This document shows positions 15,244-22,088 of a DNA stretch of 22,088 nucleotides, one piece after another. The notes under the pieces are model-generated. The model was given only the letters and a program-made list of their open reading frames with translations. It did no database searches and was not told where the DNA came from. The position numbers were made by a program, and so were the translations under genes. Source of the DNA: JBFHDX01 sp041584475 (GTDB lineage: Bacteria; Pseudomonadota; Alphaproteobacteria; UBA8366; JADFVY01); the NCBI GenBank assembly GCA_041584475.1, contig JBFHDX010000062.1, positions 1-22,088 on the forward strand. The letters are read 5' to 3'. Positions within the stretch are counted from its first letter, which is position 1. Every line of letters starts with the position of its first letter.

Positions 15244-16236
15244 TCAGAGGATCAAAACCCGGACCACCGCGATCGCCGCGGCGACAACCGCGTTCGCCGC
15301 ACAGGCCACGAGGTAGAGGCGGAGCGCCCGCTCGATGCCGCGCGGGCCATATTTCCGGCTGCCGTCGCCGCCGATCCAGTGCTCCCGCAGGCCCTGTCCA
15401 GCGTAAGTGCGTGGGCCACCCAGTGCGAGACCAAGCGCGCCGGCGAATGCGGCCTCGGGCCAGCCGGCATTGGGCGAGGCATGGCTGCGCGCGTCGCGCC
15501 ACATCGTTCGCAGCGCGCGCCGGGCGTTGTTTCCGGTCAGCGCCGCGGCGACGGCGACGACGAGGCCTGCAAGCCGCGCCGGGATCCAGCTCGCGCCATC
15601 GTCCAGCCGCGCCGTTGCCCGGCCGAACGTGCGGTACTTCTCCGTGCGGTAGCCGATCATGCTGTCGGCCGTGTTGATCGCCTTGTAGGCGCACATGCCG
15701 GGCAGCCCGGCGACGGCGTACCAGAACACGGGCGCAACGACGCCGTCGGCGAAATTCTCCGACAGCGACTCGACGGCGGCGCGGGCGACGCCGTGGCCGT
15801 CGAGGCTTGCCGGGTCGCGGCTGACGATATGGCGGATCGCGGCGCGGCCGGCGGCCAGCCCGTCGCGGCGCAGGGCCCGGGCCACGGCGGCGACGTGTTC
15901 GTACAGGCTGCGCTGGGCGATCAGCAGCGAGGCGAGGAGCGCCTCCAACAGCCAGCCACCGGGCAGCCCAGCCGCAAGGGTGGCGACGAGCCAGCCGAAC
16001 AGCGCGGCGGCCGCGGGTACGACCGCCGCCACGAAGACACCGCGCCAGAAACGCGCGACGTCACCGCGCTCGGGCCGGTTCAGTTTGCGGTCGAGCGTGC
16101 CGACGAGGCGCCCGACGGCGACCACCGGGTGTGGCGCCATCCGCAGCAGCAATGCCATCTCGCCGAACAGGGCATCGAGCACCAGCGCGGCGAAGAGGAC
16201 CAGCACGGAGTGCGAGGCGGTTCCCGGGTCGAACAT
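15244..16236 (-). CDS. cobD: Adenosylcobinamide-phosphate synthase (CobD/CbiB)
   Basis: 330-residue integral membrane protein, standard for CobD/CbiB, which joins an aminopropanol (phosphate) arm to adenosylcobyric acid. Hydrophobic segments occur near 10-30, 65-90, 95-108, 165-182, 218-235 and 308-330. Family signatures are HPVVAVGRLVG (36-46), SRDPASLDGHGVARAAVESLSENF, and ADGVVAPVFWYAVAGLPG followed by YKAINTADSMIGYR. I chose ATG 16236 because it begins just ahead of the first conserved hydrophobic segment; the frame stays open much further upstream, but that part overlaps cbiX and lacks similarity. The gene runs opposite to the surrounding cob genes, divergent from cbiX with a 132-base gap. 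Confidence 0.94.
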   Translation of the reverse strand: MFDPGTASHSVLVLFAALVLDALFGEMALLLRMAPHPVVAVGRLVGTLDRKLNRPERGDVARFWRGVFVAAVVPAAAALFGWLVATLAAGLPGGWLLEALLASLLIAQRSLYEHVAAVARALRRDGLAAGRAAIRHIVSRDPASLDGHGVARAAVESLSENFADGVVAPVFWYAVAGLPGMCAYKAINTADSMIGYRTEKYRTFGRATARLDDGASWIPARLAGLVVAVAAALTGNNARRALRTMWRDARSHASPNAGWPEAAFAGALGLALGGPRTYAGQGLREHWIGGDGSRKYGPRGIERALRLYLVACAANAVVAAAIAVVRVLIL

Positions 16237-16368
16237 GACGGCGAGACTTAGGCACTGCCCACGCCGCGCGTCAATCGGCGGCGACCGGCGTCGGCAAGGA
16301 ATTGACCTGACCACACGCCGCGCTCCTGCTAAAAGCGTGGGACAGGACGGGAGGCGGCTACGGGCACG

Positions 16369-17415
16369 ATGAACGGTGAGACGGGTATCATGGTCTGCGG
16401 CCACGGCAGCCGCGAGGTGGCCGCGGTCGAGCAGTTCGCCGCCGTGGCACGGGGCCTGCGCGAGCGCCTGCCGCACTATCCCGTCGAGAGCGGGTTCCTC
16501 GAATTCGCAACGCCGGTCATCCGCGACGGGCTCGATGCGCTCCGCGAACGCGGCGTGACGCGCATCCTCGCCGTCCCCGGCATGCTGTTCGCCGCCGGAC
16601 ATGCAAAGAATGATATCCCGTCGGTGCTCAACACCTGGGCGGCGCAGCACCCGGACACGGAAGTGCTCTATGGACGCGAGCTCGGCATCGATCCGAAGAT
16701 GCTGCACGCCGCCGGTGCCCGCGTCGCGGAGGCGTTGGCACGGGCGGGCGGTGACGTCCCGGCGCACGAAACCTTGCTCGTCGTGGTCGGACGCGGGGCC
16801 TCCGACCCCGACGCCAACTCCAACGTCGCCAAGGTGACGCGAATGCTCTGGGAAGGCATGGGCTTCGGCTGGGCCGAGACCGTCTACTCAGGCGTCACCT
16901 TCCCGCTCGTCGAGCCCGGGCTCGAGCATGCGGTGCGGCTCGGCTTCCGGCGCATCGTCGTGTTTCCATACTTTCTCTTCACCGGACGGCTCGTGAAGCG
17001 CATCTACGAGCATACGGATCTGGTTGCCGCTCGACATCCGGGGGTGGAGTTCGTCAAGGCGCCGTACCTGAACGACCATCCGCAGGTCATCGAGACCTTC
17101 GTCGACCGCGTGACCGAGATCCTCGAGGGGCAAAATCTGATGAACTGCCAGCTCTGCAAATATCGCGAGCAGGTCTTGGGGTTCGAAGCCGAGGTCGGAC
17201 TGCCGCAGGCGAGCCATCATCATCACGTCGAAGGCATCGGCACCGATGCCGACGGACATGCGCACGCCCATGATCACGGCGATCGGGGGCACGGACATCA
17301 CCATCACGCGCACGATGGCGGTCATCATCAGCATACCCATCGTCCGTACCCGCATGCCGACCATCCGCTCGGCCCTGTCACGCTGCAGAAGCTGAAGGCA
17401 AAGGGGGGCGGATAA
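16369..17415 (+). CDS. cbiX: Sirohydrochlorin cobaltochelatase CbiX, long form with Fe-S motif and His-rich tail
   Basis: 348 residues. It is the double-domain CbiX, which inserts cobalt into sirohydrochlorin without ATP at the start of the early-cobalt pathway. Domain 1 (about 5-130) has VCGHGSR with His12 and FAAGHAKND with His78. Domain 2 (about 135-255) is diverged, reading VVGRGASDPDAN where domain 1 has the His. MNCQLCKYREQVLGFE follows at 258-273, with Cys260 and Cys263 forming the MXCXXC motif known from CbiX iron-sulfur proteins. A His-rich tail (283-332) carries a HHHH run and about twenty His, probably for cobalt or nickel storage. It starts a dense plus-strand operon; GGGAGG lies 14 bases upstream of the ATG. 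Its presence beside a CobN-type late chelatase is notable. Confidence 0.93.
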   Translation: MNGETGIMVCGHGSREVAAVEQFAAVARGLRERLPHYPVESGFLEFATPVIRDGLDALRERGVTRILAVPGMLFAAGHAKNDIPSVLNTWAAQHPDTEVLYGRELGIDPKMLHAAGARVAEALARAGGDVPAHETLLVVVGRGASDPDANSNVAKVTRMLWEGMGFGWAETVYSGVTFPLVEPGLEHAVRLGFRRIVVFPYFLFTGRLVKRIYEHTDLVAARHPGVEFVKAPYLNDHPQVIETFVDRVTEILEGQNLMNCQLCKYREQVLGFEAEVGLPQASHHHHVEGIGTDADGHAHAHDHGDRGHGHHHHAHDGGHHQHTHRPYPHADHPLGPVTLQKLKAKGGG

Positions 17416-17423
17416 ACTGCCGA

Positions 17424-18323
17424 ATGCCGCTGTTCGATGCATATGTGATCGTGGATTGGAGCGCCGCTTCGGTGCCGACGACCGGTGCCGACAGCATCTG
17501 GTACGCGGAATACCGCCGCGAGGAGTCCCGGGCGGTGGCTGGTGACCCGGTCAACGCGGCGACCCGGGCCGAAGCGACCGCGAACATTGCCGACCGGGTC
17601 GCCTGCCTCGCCGCGAGCGGTCGACGCGTGCTCGTCGGGTTCGATTTTCCGTTCGGATTTCCGGCGGGCACGGCGCGGGCTTTGGGTCTTGCCGGTGTCC
17701 CCTGGCAGGCGACCTGGCGGATGCTGGGGCACGCTATCGAAGACGCCGATGACAACACCAACAACCGTTTCGAACTTGCCGAGGATCTGAACGGGCGGAT
17801 TTCCGGCGAACCTTTTCCGTTCTGGGGACATCCGCCGACACAGAGGCGGCAAGGGCTGGCGCCAGGCCGGCTGCGTGACCACCGGCCGGGCGAACCTGCC
17901 GAACGCAGATTGTGCGAGGACCGCGTGCGGCGTGCTCAGCCGGTCTGGAAGCTCGCCTATCCTGGCTCGGTCGGCAGCCAGGCTTTGACCGGCATTCCGC
18001 GGGTCATGGAAATCCGTAACGATGCCCGAATTGCCGGCACATCGGGAGTCTGGCCGTTCGAGACGGGGTTGGCCGACGATCCCGGCAAGGCGGTCGTACT
18101 CGCGGAGGTCTATCCATCGCTGTTCGGCGCCGACCCGCTCGACGGGCTGCCCAAGGACGCAGGCCAGGTCACCGCGACGGCGCGCGGTCTGGCTGCGCTG
18201 GACGACGACGGTGAATTACGTGATCTGCTGGCGGCCGATAGCGGATTGACGGAAGCGGAGCGCCACGCCATCGAGACCGAGGAGGCCTGGATACTCGGCG
18301 TCGGCGCCGGGCCGGGATCATGA
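17424..18323 (+). CDS. Uncharacterised protein inside the cobalamin operon (possible RNase H-like/DUF429-like fold)
   Basis: 299 residues. I do not recognise a characterised family. Conserved-looking blocks are VIVDWSA with Asp11, DSIWYAEY, VGFDFPFGFP with Asp74, NGRISG, AYPGSVGSQ, AEVYPS with Glu228, and EEAWILG near the C-terminus. The spaced acidic residues and the FDFPFGFP/EVYPS pattern recall DUF429-type proteins with an RNase H-like fold; this is inference from motif layout only. No signal peptide or membrane segment is seen. It starts 8 bases after cbiX, with AAGGGGGGCGG as a ribosome site inside the cbiX end, and its stop overlaps the cobH start by four bases. It is therefore very probably co-expressed with cobalamin enzymes. 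Similar proteins have, as I recall, been labelled molybdopterin-related, without evidence seen here. Confidence 0.7.
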   Translation: MPLFDAYVIVDWSAASVPTTGADSIWYAEYRREESRAVAGDPVNAATRAEATANIADRVACLAASGRRVLVGFDFPFGFPAGTARALGLAGVPWQATWRMLGHAIEDADDNTNNRFELAEDLNGRISGEPFPFWGHPPTQRRQGLAPGRLRDHRPGEPAERRLCEDRVRRAQPVWKLAYPGSVGSQALTGIPRVMEIRNDARIAGTSGVWPFETGLADDPGKAVVLAEVYPSLFGADPLDGLPKDAGQVTATARGLAALDDDGELRDLLAADSGLTEAERHAIETEEAWILGVGAGPGS

Positions 18324-18958
18324 GGCAGCGGCGCTATCCGTATATCCGGGATGCGGACGCGATCTATCGCGAGTCCTACGCCGCCATCCTGCGCGAGACC
18401 GACCTCGGACAGGTCCCGCCGGACCTCGAGGCGCTGGCGCTACGGATCGTGCACGCCTGCGGCGACCCGACGATCGTCGGCCATCTGGCGTGGTCCGATG
18501 GGGCCGGGACGGCGGGTTGCGCGGCGCTCGCGGGCGGCGCACCGATCTTTGCCGATAGCCGCATGGTGGAGATGGGCATTATCCAGGCGCGCCTGCCCGA
18601 AACGAACAGCCTGATCTGCACGCTCAACGACCCACGGGTCCCGGATCTCGCAGAGGAACTCGGCACGACGCGCTCGGCCGCGGCCGTCGAACTGTGGCGT
18701 GATCGGCTCGACGGCGCGGTGGTCGCCATCGGCAATGCGCCGACGGCACTCTTTCACCTGCTCGAAGGGCTCGCGGCCGGTTGGCCGCGACCGGCCCTGA
18801 TCCTCGGCTTTCCGGTTGGTTTCGTCGGCGCCGTCGAGGCCAAGGAGGCGCTGATCGCCGACGCCGGCGACATTCCCTACGTGACGCTGCGTGGCCGGCT
18901 CGGCGGCAGCGCCATCGCCGCCGCGGCCGTCAACGCGCTCGCCGGCGAAGCGACGTGA
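18320..18958 (+). CDS. cobH: Precorrin-8X methylmutase
   Basis: 212 residues, normal for CobH/CbiC. It moves the C11 methyl group to C12, turning precorrin-8 into hydrogenobyrinic acid. His45 in VHACGDP corresponds to the catalytic histidine of the family. The residues after it read DPTIVGHL rather than the more common MVDIV-type sequence, a small deviation. ADSRMVEMGI, TRSAAAVELW, AIGNAPTALFHLLEG and GFPVGFVGAVEAKE are family signatures. ATG 18320 overlaps the preceding stop, and its TGA overlaps the cobL GTG, consistent with translational coupling. Confidence 0.95.
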   Translation: MRQRRYPYIRDADAIYRESYAAILRETDLGQVPPDLEALALRIVHACGDPTIVGHLAWSDGAGTAGCAALAGGAPIFADSRMVEMGIIQARLPETNSLICTLNDPRVPDLAEELGTTRSAAAVELWRDRLDGAVVAIGNAPTALFHLLEGLAAGWPRPALILGFPVGFVGAVEAKEALIADAGDIPYVTLRGRLGGSAIAAAAVNALAGEAT

Positions 18959-20157
18959 AACCCTGGCTGGCGATCGTCGGCATCGGCGAGGACGGTGTGG
19001 ACGGCCTCGCCGCTTCGACCCGCGCGCTCGTCGACTCCGCCGAAATCCTCGCCGGCGGGACGCGACACCTGTCCCATATTTCCTGCGCACACCCGGCGCA
19101 GCGGCTGGCCTGGACGACGCCGTTCGATCGTTCCGTCGCTGCCCTGCGCGAGACGGAGGGTCGGCGCGTCGTCGTGCTGGCGAGCGGCGACCCGATGCAT
19201 TACGGCGTCGGCGCGACGCTGGCGCGCGAACTTCCCGAGGCGATCGCCGCGGTGATTCCCGCACCGAGCGCCTTTTCCCTCGCCGCGGCACGCCTGCGCT
19301 GGCCGCTGCACGAGGTCGATTGCCTGTCGCTGCACGGCCGCCCGGCGGAAACGCTCTACCTGCATGTGTCTCCCGGTGCCCGGCTGCTGATTCTGTCCGC
19401 GGACGCGGACACGCCTGCCCGCGTCGCCGGAATGCTGACCGCGCGCGGTTACGGCCCGAGCCGTATCAGCGTGTTCGAGCGCATGGGTGGTGCGCAAGAG
19501 GCGCGGCGCGACGCGCTCGCGCACCAGTGGGGCGACGGGCCCGTCGCTTCGCTCAACACGATTGCCGTCGAATGCGTGGCGGGGCCGGGCGCGGCGCGGC
19601 TCGCGCGCATCCCGGGGTTGCCGGACGACGCTTTCGAGCACGACGGCATGATTACCAAGCGCGAGATCCGCGCCGTCACGTTGGCGGCCCTGGCACCCCA
19701 GCCAGGTCAGCTGCTGTGGGATATCGGCGCCGGCAGCGGCTCGGTCGCCGTCGAATGGATGCGCGCCGGCGGCCGCGCGATCGCCGTCGAGCACGACCGC
19801 GATCGTGCCGCCATGGCCGCGCGCAATGCCTTGACGCTCGGCGTGCCGCAGCTCGACGTCGTGGTCGAGAGCGCGCCCGCTGCCTTGGCCGGGCTCGAAG
19901 CGCCCGATGCCGTCTTCGTCGGCGGCGGGATCACGACAGCGGGCGTGTTCGACCGCTGCTGGAACGCCCTAGTGCCGGGCGGCCGGCTGGTCGCGAATGC
20001 GGTGACGATCGAGGGCGAGTCGGCGCTCGCGGCGCTGCGCCGTGAGCATGGCGGCGACCTCGTTCGCCTCGCCGTCTCGCGCCTGTCGCTCGTCGGCACC
20101 CGCCACGGCTGGCGGCCGTCGATGACGGTGACGCAATGGTCGGTGGACAAGCGATGA
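18955..20157 (+). CDS. cobL: Precorrin-6Y C5,15-methyltransferase (decarboxylating)
   Basis: 400 residues, a fusion of CbiE- and CbiT-like domains as usual for CobL. It methylates C5 and C15 and decarboxylates the C12 acetate of precorrin-6B to give precorrin-8. The N-terminal tetrapyrrole methylase domain (1 to about 200) contains AIVGIGEDGVDGL and LASGDPMHYGVGATL. The C-terminal Rossmann SAM-dependent methyltransferase domain (about 225-400) carries DIGAGSGS at 256-263. The start is GTG 18955, placed by the GTGA overlap with cobH and by the VKPWLAIVGIG start; the frame is open upstream but only as a shadow of cobH. It ends in an ATGA overlap with cobI. Confidence 0.95.
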   Translation: MKPWLAIVGIGEDGVDGLAASTRALVDSAEILAGGTRHLSHISCAHPAQRLAWTTPFDRSVAALRETEGRRVVVLASGDPMHYGVGATLARELPEAIAAVIPAPSAFSLAAARLRWPLHEVDCLSLHGRPAETLYLHVSPGARLLILSADADTPARVAGMLTARGYGPSRISVFERMGGAQEARRDALAHQWGDGPVASLNTIAVECVAGPGAARLARIPGLPDDAFEHDGMITKREIRAVTLAALAPQPGQLLWDIGAGSGSVAVEWMRAGGRAIAVEHDRDRAAMAARNALTLGVPQLDVVVESAPAALAGLEAPDAVFVGGGITTAGVFDRCWNALVPGGRLVANAVTIEGESALAALRREHGGDLVRLAVSRLSLVGTRHGWRPSMTVTQWSVDKR

Positions 20158-20858
20158 CCGGCACGCTTTACGGCGTCGGCGTCGGTCCGGGCGACCCGGA
20201 GCTGATCACGCTGAAGGCGCAGCGTATTCTCCGCGAGGTGCCGGTGATTGCCTGGCCGGCCCCGCTCGAAGGCGACAGCATGGCGCGAACGATCGCGGCG
20301 CCGCACCTTCCCCCCGGCCGCATCGAGGTGCCGATCCGTATGCCGCTAAGCAGCGACCGCTTCCCGGTGCAGGAGATCTATGACAGGGCTGCGGGCGAAA
20401 TCGCCGAACACCTCGCGGCGGGGCGCGATGTCGCCGTGCTCTGCGAGGGCGATCCGTTCGTCTACGGCTCGTTCATGTATCTCTTCGCCCGCATGGCGGA
20501 CCGGTTTGCCGTGCGCGTGGTGCCCGGCGTCTCGTCGCTGACTGCCGCCGCCGCCGTCCTCGGCATGCCGCTGGCGGCGCGCAACGACGTGCTGCTGGTG
20601 CTACCGGCGCCGCTGCCGGAAGACGAGCTCGAGCGGCGCCTTTCCGGTGCCGATGCCGCCGTGATCATCAAGGTCGGCCGCCATCTCGAGAAGCTGGCGC
20701 GCGTCCTCGACCGGCTCGGGCTCGCGACGACGGCCCGCTACGTCGAGCATGCGACCATGGACAGCGAGCGCATCCTGCCGCTCGCCGAGGCGGTCGCCGG
20801 GACGGCGCCCTATTTCTCGATGGTACTGGTGCACCGGCGCGGCGAGGCGTGGCGATGA
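20154..20858 (+). CDS. cobI: Precorrin-2 C20-methyltransferase
   Basis: 234 residues, standard for CobI/CbiL. It methylates C20 of precorrin-2 with S-adenosylmethionine to give precorrin-3A. LYGVGVGPGDPELITLKA (residues 5-22) is the signature start of the tetrapyrrole methylase fold. CEGDPFVYGSFMYL and VPGVSSLTAAAA are the further conserved SAM-binding and substrate segments. ATG 20154 overlaps the cobL stop; an in-frame upstream ATG at 20136 lies inside cobL. Its own stop overlaps the next start by four bases. CobI versus the cobalt-precorrin version CbiL cannot be separated by sequence alone; cobN and cobL in the locus favour CobI. Confidence 0.93.
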   Translation: MTGTLYGVGVGPGDPELITLKAQRILREVPVIAWPAPLEGDSMARTIAAPHLPPGRIEVPIRMPLSSDRFPVQEIYDRAAGEIAEHLAAGRDVAVLCEGDPFVYGSFMYLFARMADRFAVRVVPGVSSLTAAAAVLGMPLAARNDVLLVLPAPLPEDELERRLSGADAAVIIKVGRHLEKLARVLDRLGLATTARYVEHATMDSERILPLAEAVAGTAPYFSMVLVHRRGEAWR

Positions 20859-22088
20859 CGATCGCGCTCGTCACGCTCAGCCAACGCGGACTCGACCTGG
20901 CGCGACGATTGCAGCCGGCCTTGCCGGGCGCCGTTGTCCACGGGCTGGTGGGGCGCGCCGACAGCGCCGACGTGCCGTTCCGACACACGGCGGCGCATCT
21001 GCAGGACCTGTTCCAGCAGGACATCGCCATCGTCGGTATCTGCGCCTCGGGCATCCTGATTCGCACGCTCGCGCCGCTGCTGGCGGAAAAGACGCGCGAG
21101 CCGCCGGTCGTCGCGCTGGCCGAGGACGGCTCGGTCGCGGTGCCGCTGCTCGGTGGCCATCGCGGTGCCAATCGACTGGCCCGCCGGATCGCGGAGCTGA
21201 CGGGCGGCAGTGCGGCGATCACCACGGCCGGCGATATCGGGCCGGGGATCGCCCTCGACGAGCCGCCACCGGGATGGACCGTCGCCAACCCGGACCTCGC
21301 CAAAACGCTGACCGCCGAGCTGCTCGCCGGTGTCCCGGTACGGCTGGTCGTCGAAGCGGGTGACGGATCGTGGCCCGATCCGGCATCGTTCCGCGATCAA
21401 GGGCAACTGACGCTGCTCATCACCGACCGTGCCGGGCGCGCGAACCACCGTACCCTGGTCGTGCACCCGCCGGTCCTGTCGCTCGGGGTCGGTTGCGAGC
21501 GCGACGCCGCGCCCGAAGAGCTGCGTGCGCTGGTCGACGATACGCTGGCCGAGGCGGGCCTCGCGCCGGAAGCCGTCGCCGGCCTCGCGTCGCTCGACCT
21601 CAAGGCCGACGAAGAGGCCGTGCTCGCCCTCGCCGAAAGCCGCGGTCTGCCGGTACGCTTCTTCGGGGCGGCCGAACTCGAAGCCGAGGCTCGCCGCCTT
21701 GTGAACCCATCCGAAACCGTGTTCCGCGAGGTCGGCTGTCACGGCGTCGCCGAGGGCGCGGCGCTGGCGCTCGCCGGGCCGCAAGCCGAGCTGATCGTGC
21801 CGAAGCGGAAGTCCCGGCGCGCGACCTGCGCCATCGCCCGCAGCCCGACACCGATCGACATCCGAGTCCGCGGACGGCAGCGCGGGCGGCTCTCGATCGT
21901 CGGCATCGGACCCGGCGCCGAGGGCTGGCGCACGCCGGAGGAGACCAATGCGATCGCCGCCGCCGCCGAGGTCGTCGGCTACGAACTCTATCTCGGGCTC
22001 GTCGAGCGCTTGATCGCCGGCAAGCCGCGGCACGGCTCGGCGCTCGGCGCGGAGGAAGCAAGAGTCCGCATCGCCCTCGACCGCGCGG
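20855..22088 (+). CDS. cobJ: CbiG-CobJ fusion: CbiG/CobE-type domain fused to precorrin-3B C17-methyltransferase (3' end cut by window)
   Basis: The frame from ATG 20855 stays open for 411 codons to the window edge, so the gene is partial. Residues about 45-125 match the CbiG N-terminal domain: VGICASGILIRTLAPLL and VPLLGGHRGANRLARRIAEL. A middle region leads to the CbiG C-terminal/CobE-like domain (about 208-328): LSLGVGCERDA, SLDLKADE, NPSETVFREVGCHGVAEGAA. At residue 345 a tetrapyrrole methylase begins, GRLSIVGIGPGAEGWRTPEE then GYELYLGLV, matching CobJ/CbiH, which methylates C17 and contracts the ring. CbiG opens the lactone of cobalt-precorrin-5A in the anaerobic route; its use in an aerobic-type pathway is unclear. 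The start overlaps the cobI stop by four bases. The rest of the methylase domain should lie to the right. Confidence 0.9.
   Translation, partial: MTIALVTLSQRGLDLARRLQPALPGAVVHGLVGRADSADVPFRHTAAHLQDLFQQDIAIVGICASGILIRTLAPLLAEKTREPPVVALAEDGSVAVPLLGGHRGANRLARRIAELTGGSAAITTAGDIGPGIALDEPPPGWTVANPDLAKTLTAELLAGVPVRLVVEAGDGSWPDPASFRDQGQLTLLITDRAGRANHRTLVVHPPVLSLGVGCERDAAPEELRALVDDTLAEAGLAPEAVAGLASLDLKADEEAVLALAESRGLPVRFFGAAELEAEARRLVNPSETVFREVGCHGVAEGAALALAGPQAELIVPKRKSRRATCAIARSPTPIDIRVRGRQRGRLSIVGIGPGAEGWRTPEETNAIAAAAEVVGYELYLGLVERLIAGKPRHGSALGAEEARVRIALDRA

Noticed and set aside
16237..16368. TTGACC (16302-16307) and TGCTAAAAG (16327-16335) as a promoter for cbiX.
   Set aside because: The spacing between the boxes is 22 bases for the best -10 choice, too long for a normal promoter; also too short a gap for a riboswitch.
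16237..16767. Extension of cobD by 177 codons on the minus strand.
   Set aside because: The extra part overlaps cbiX on the other strand and lacks CobD-like sequence; the family start is at MFDPG, 16236.
1..22088. Mobile elements, CRISPR arrays, tRNA or rRNA genes.
   Set aside because: No transposase or integrase sequence, regularly spaced repeats, or recognisable tRNA/rRNA segments were seen.

Overview
The window is GC-rich and gene-dense, with short intergenic gaps and many four-base ATGA/GTGA start-stop overlaps. Its backbone is a cobalamin (vitamin B12) biosynthesis locus of the alphaproteobacterial 'aerobic' type: cobN, cobO, cobQ, cobD, cbiX, cobH, cobL, cobI and a cbiG-cobJ fusion cut by the right edge. 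The CobN-type chelatase, the CbiX with a His-rich tail and the gene order suggest an alphaproteobacterium, perhaps Rhodospirillales-like. That placement is inference; no rRNA or other marker is present.

Layout. 1-3.8 kb: cobN, the large subunit of the late cobalt chelatase. 3.9-9.4 kb: a non-cobalamin block in which two paralogous von Willebrand A (YfbK-like) exported proteins flank a small sigma-70-family factor and a single-pass membrane protein that overlaps it by four bases. 9.5-10.7 kb: a YdjM-like membrane protein whose stop overlaps the start of cobO. 10.8-12.7 kb: a staphylococcal-nuclease-like gene on the minus strand, then a divergent exported SYLF-domain protein. 12.8-16.2 kb: cobQ, an unknown four-helix membrane protein, and cobD on the minus strand. 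16.4 kb to the end: a tight plus-strand operon, cbiX - unknown gene - cobH - cobL - cobI - cbiG/cobJ, in which every junction from the unknown gene onward is a four-base overlap.

How the genes work together. CobI, CobJ, CobL and CobH methylate, contract and rearrange the corrin ring. CobN (with CobS and CobT, not seen here) inserts cobalt late, CobO adenosylates, CobQ amidates the side chains and CobD adds the aminopropanol arm. CobG/CobZ, CobM, CobF, CobK, CobB, CobS/T and the nucleotide-loop genes are not in the window. CbiX and the CbiG domain are hallmarks of the early-cobalt (anaerobic) route, so the locus is chimeric. The vWA/sigma block and the nuclease/SYLF pair appear to interrupt an otherwise familiar cob gene order.

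Points most worth a second look: the vWA-sigma-membrane-vWA block, with a short motif shared between one vWA protein and the membrane protein; the uncharacterised gene embedded between cbiX and cobH; and the fused cbiG-cobJ gene at the right edge.
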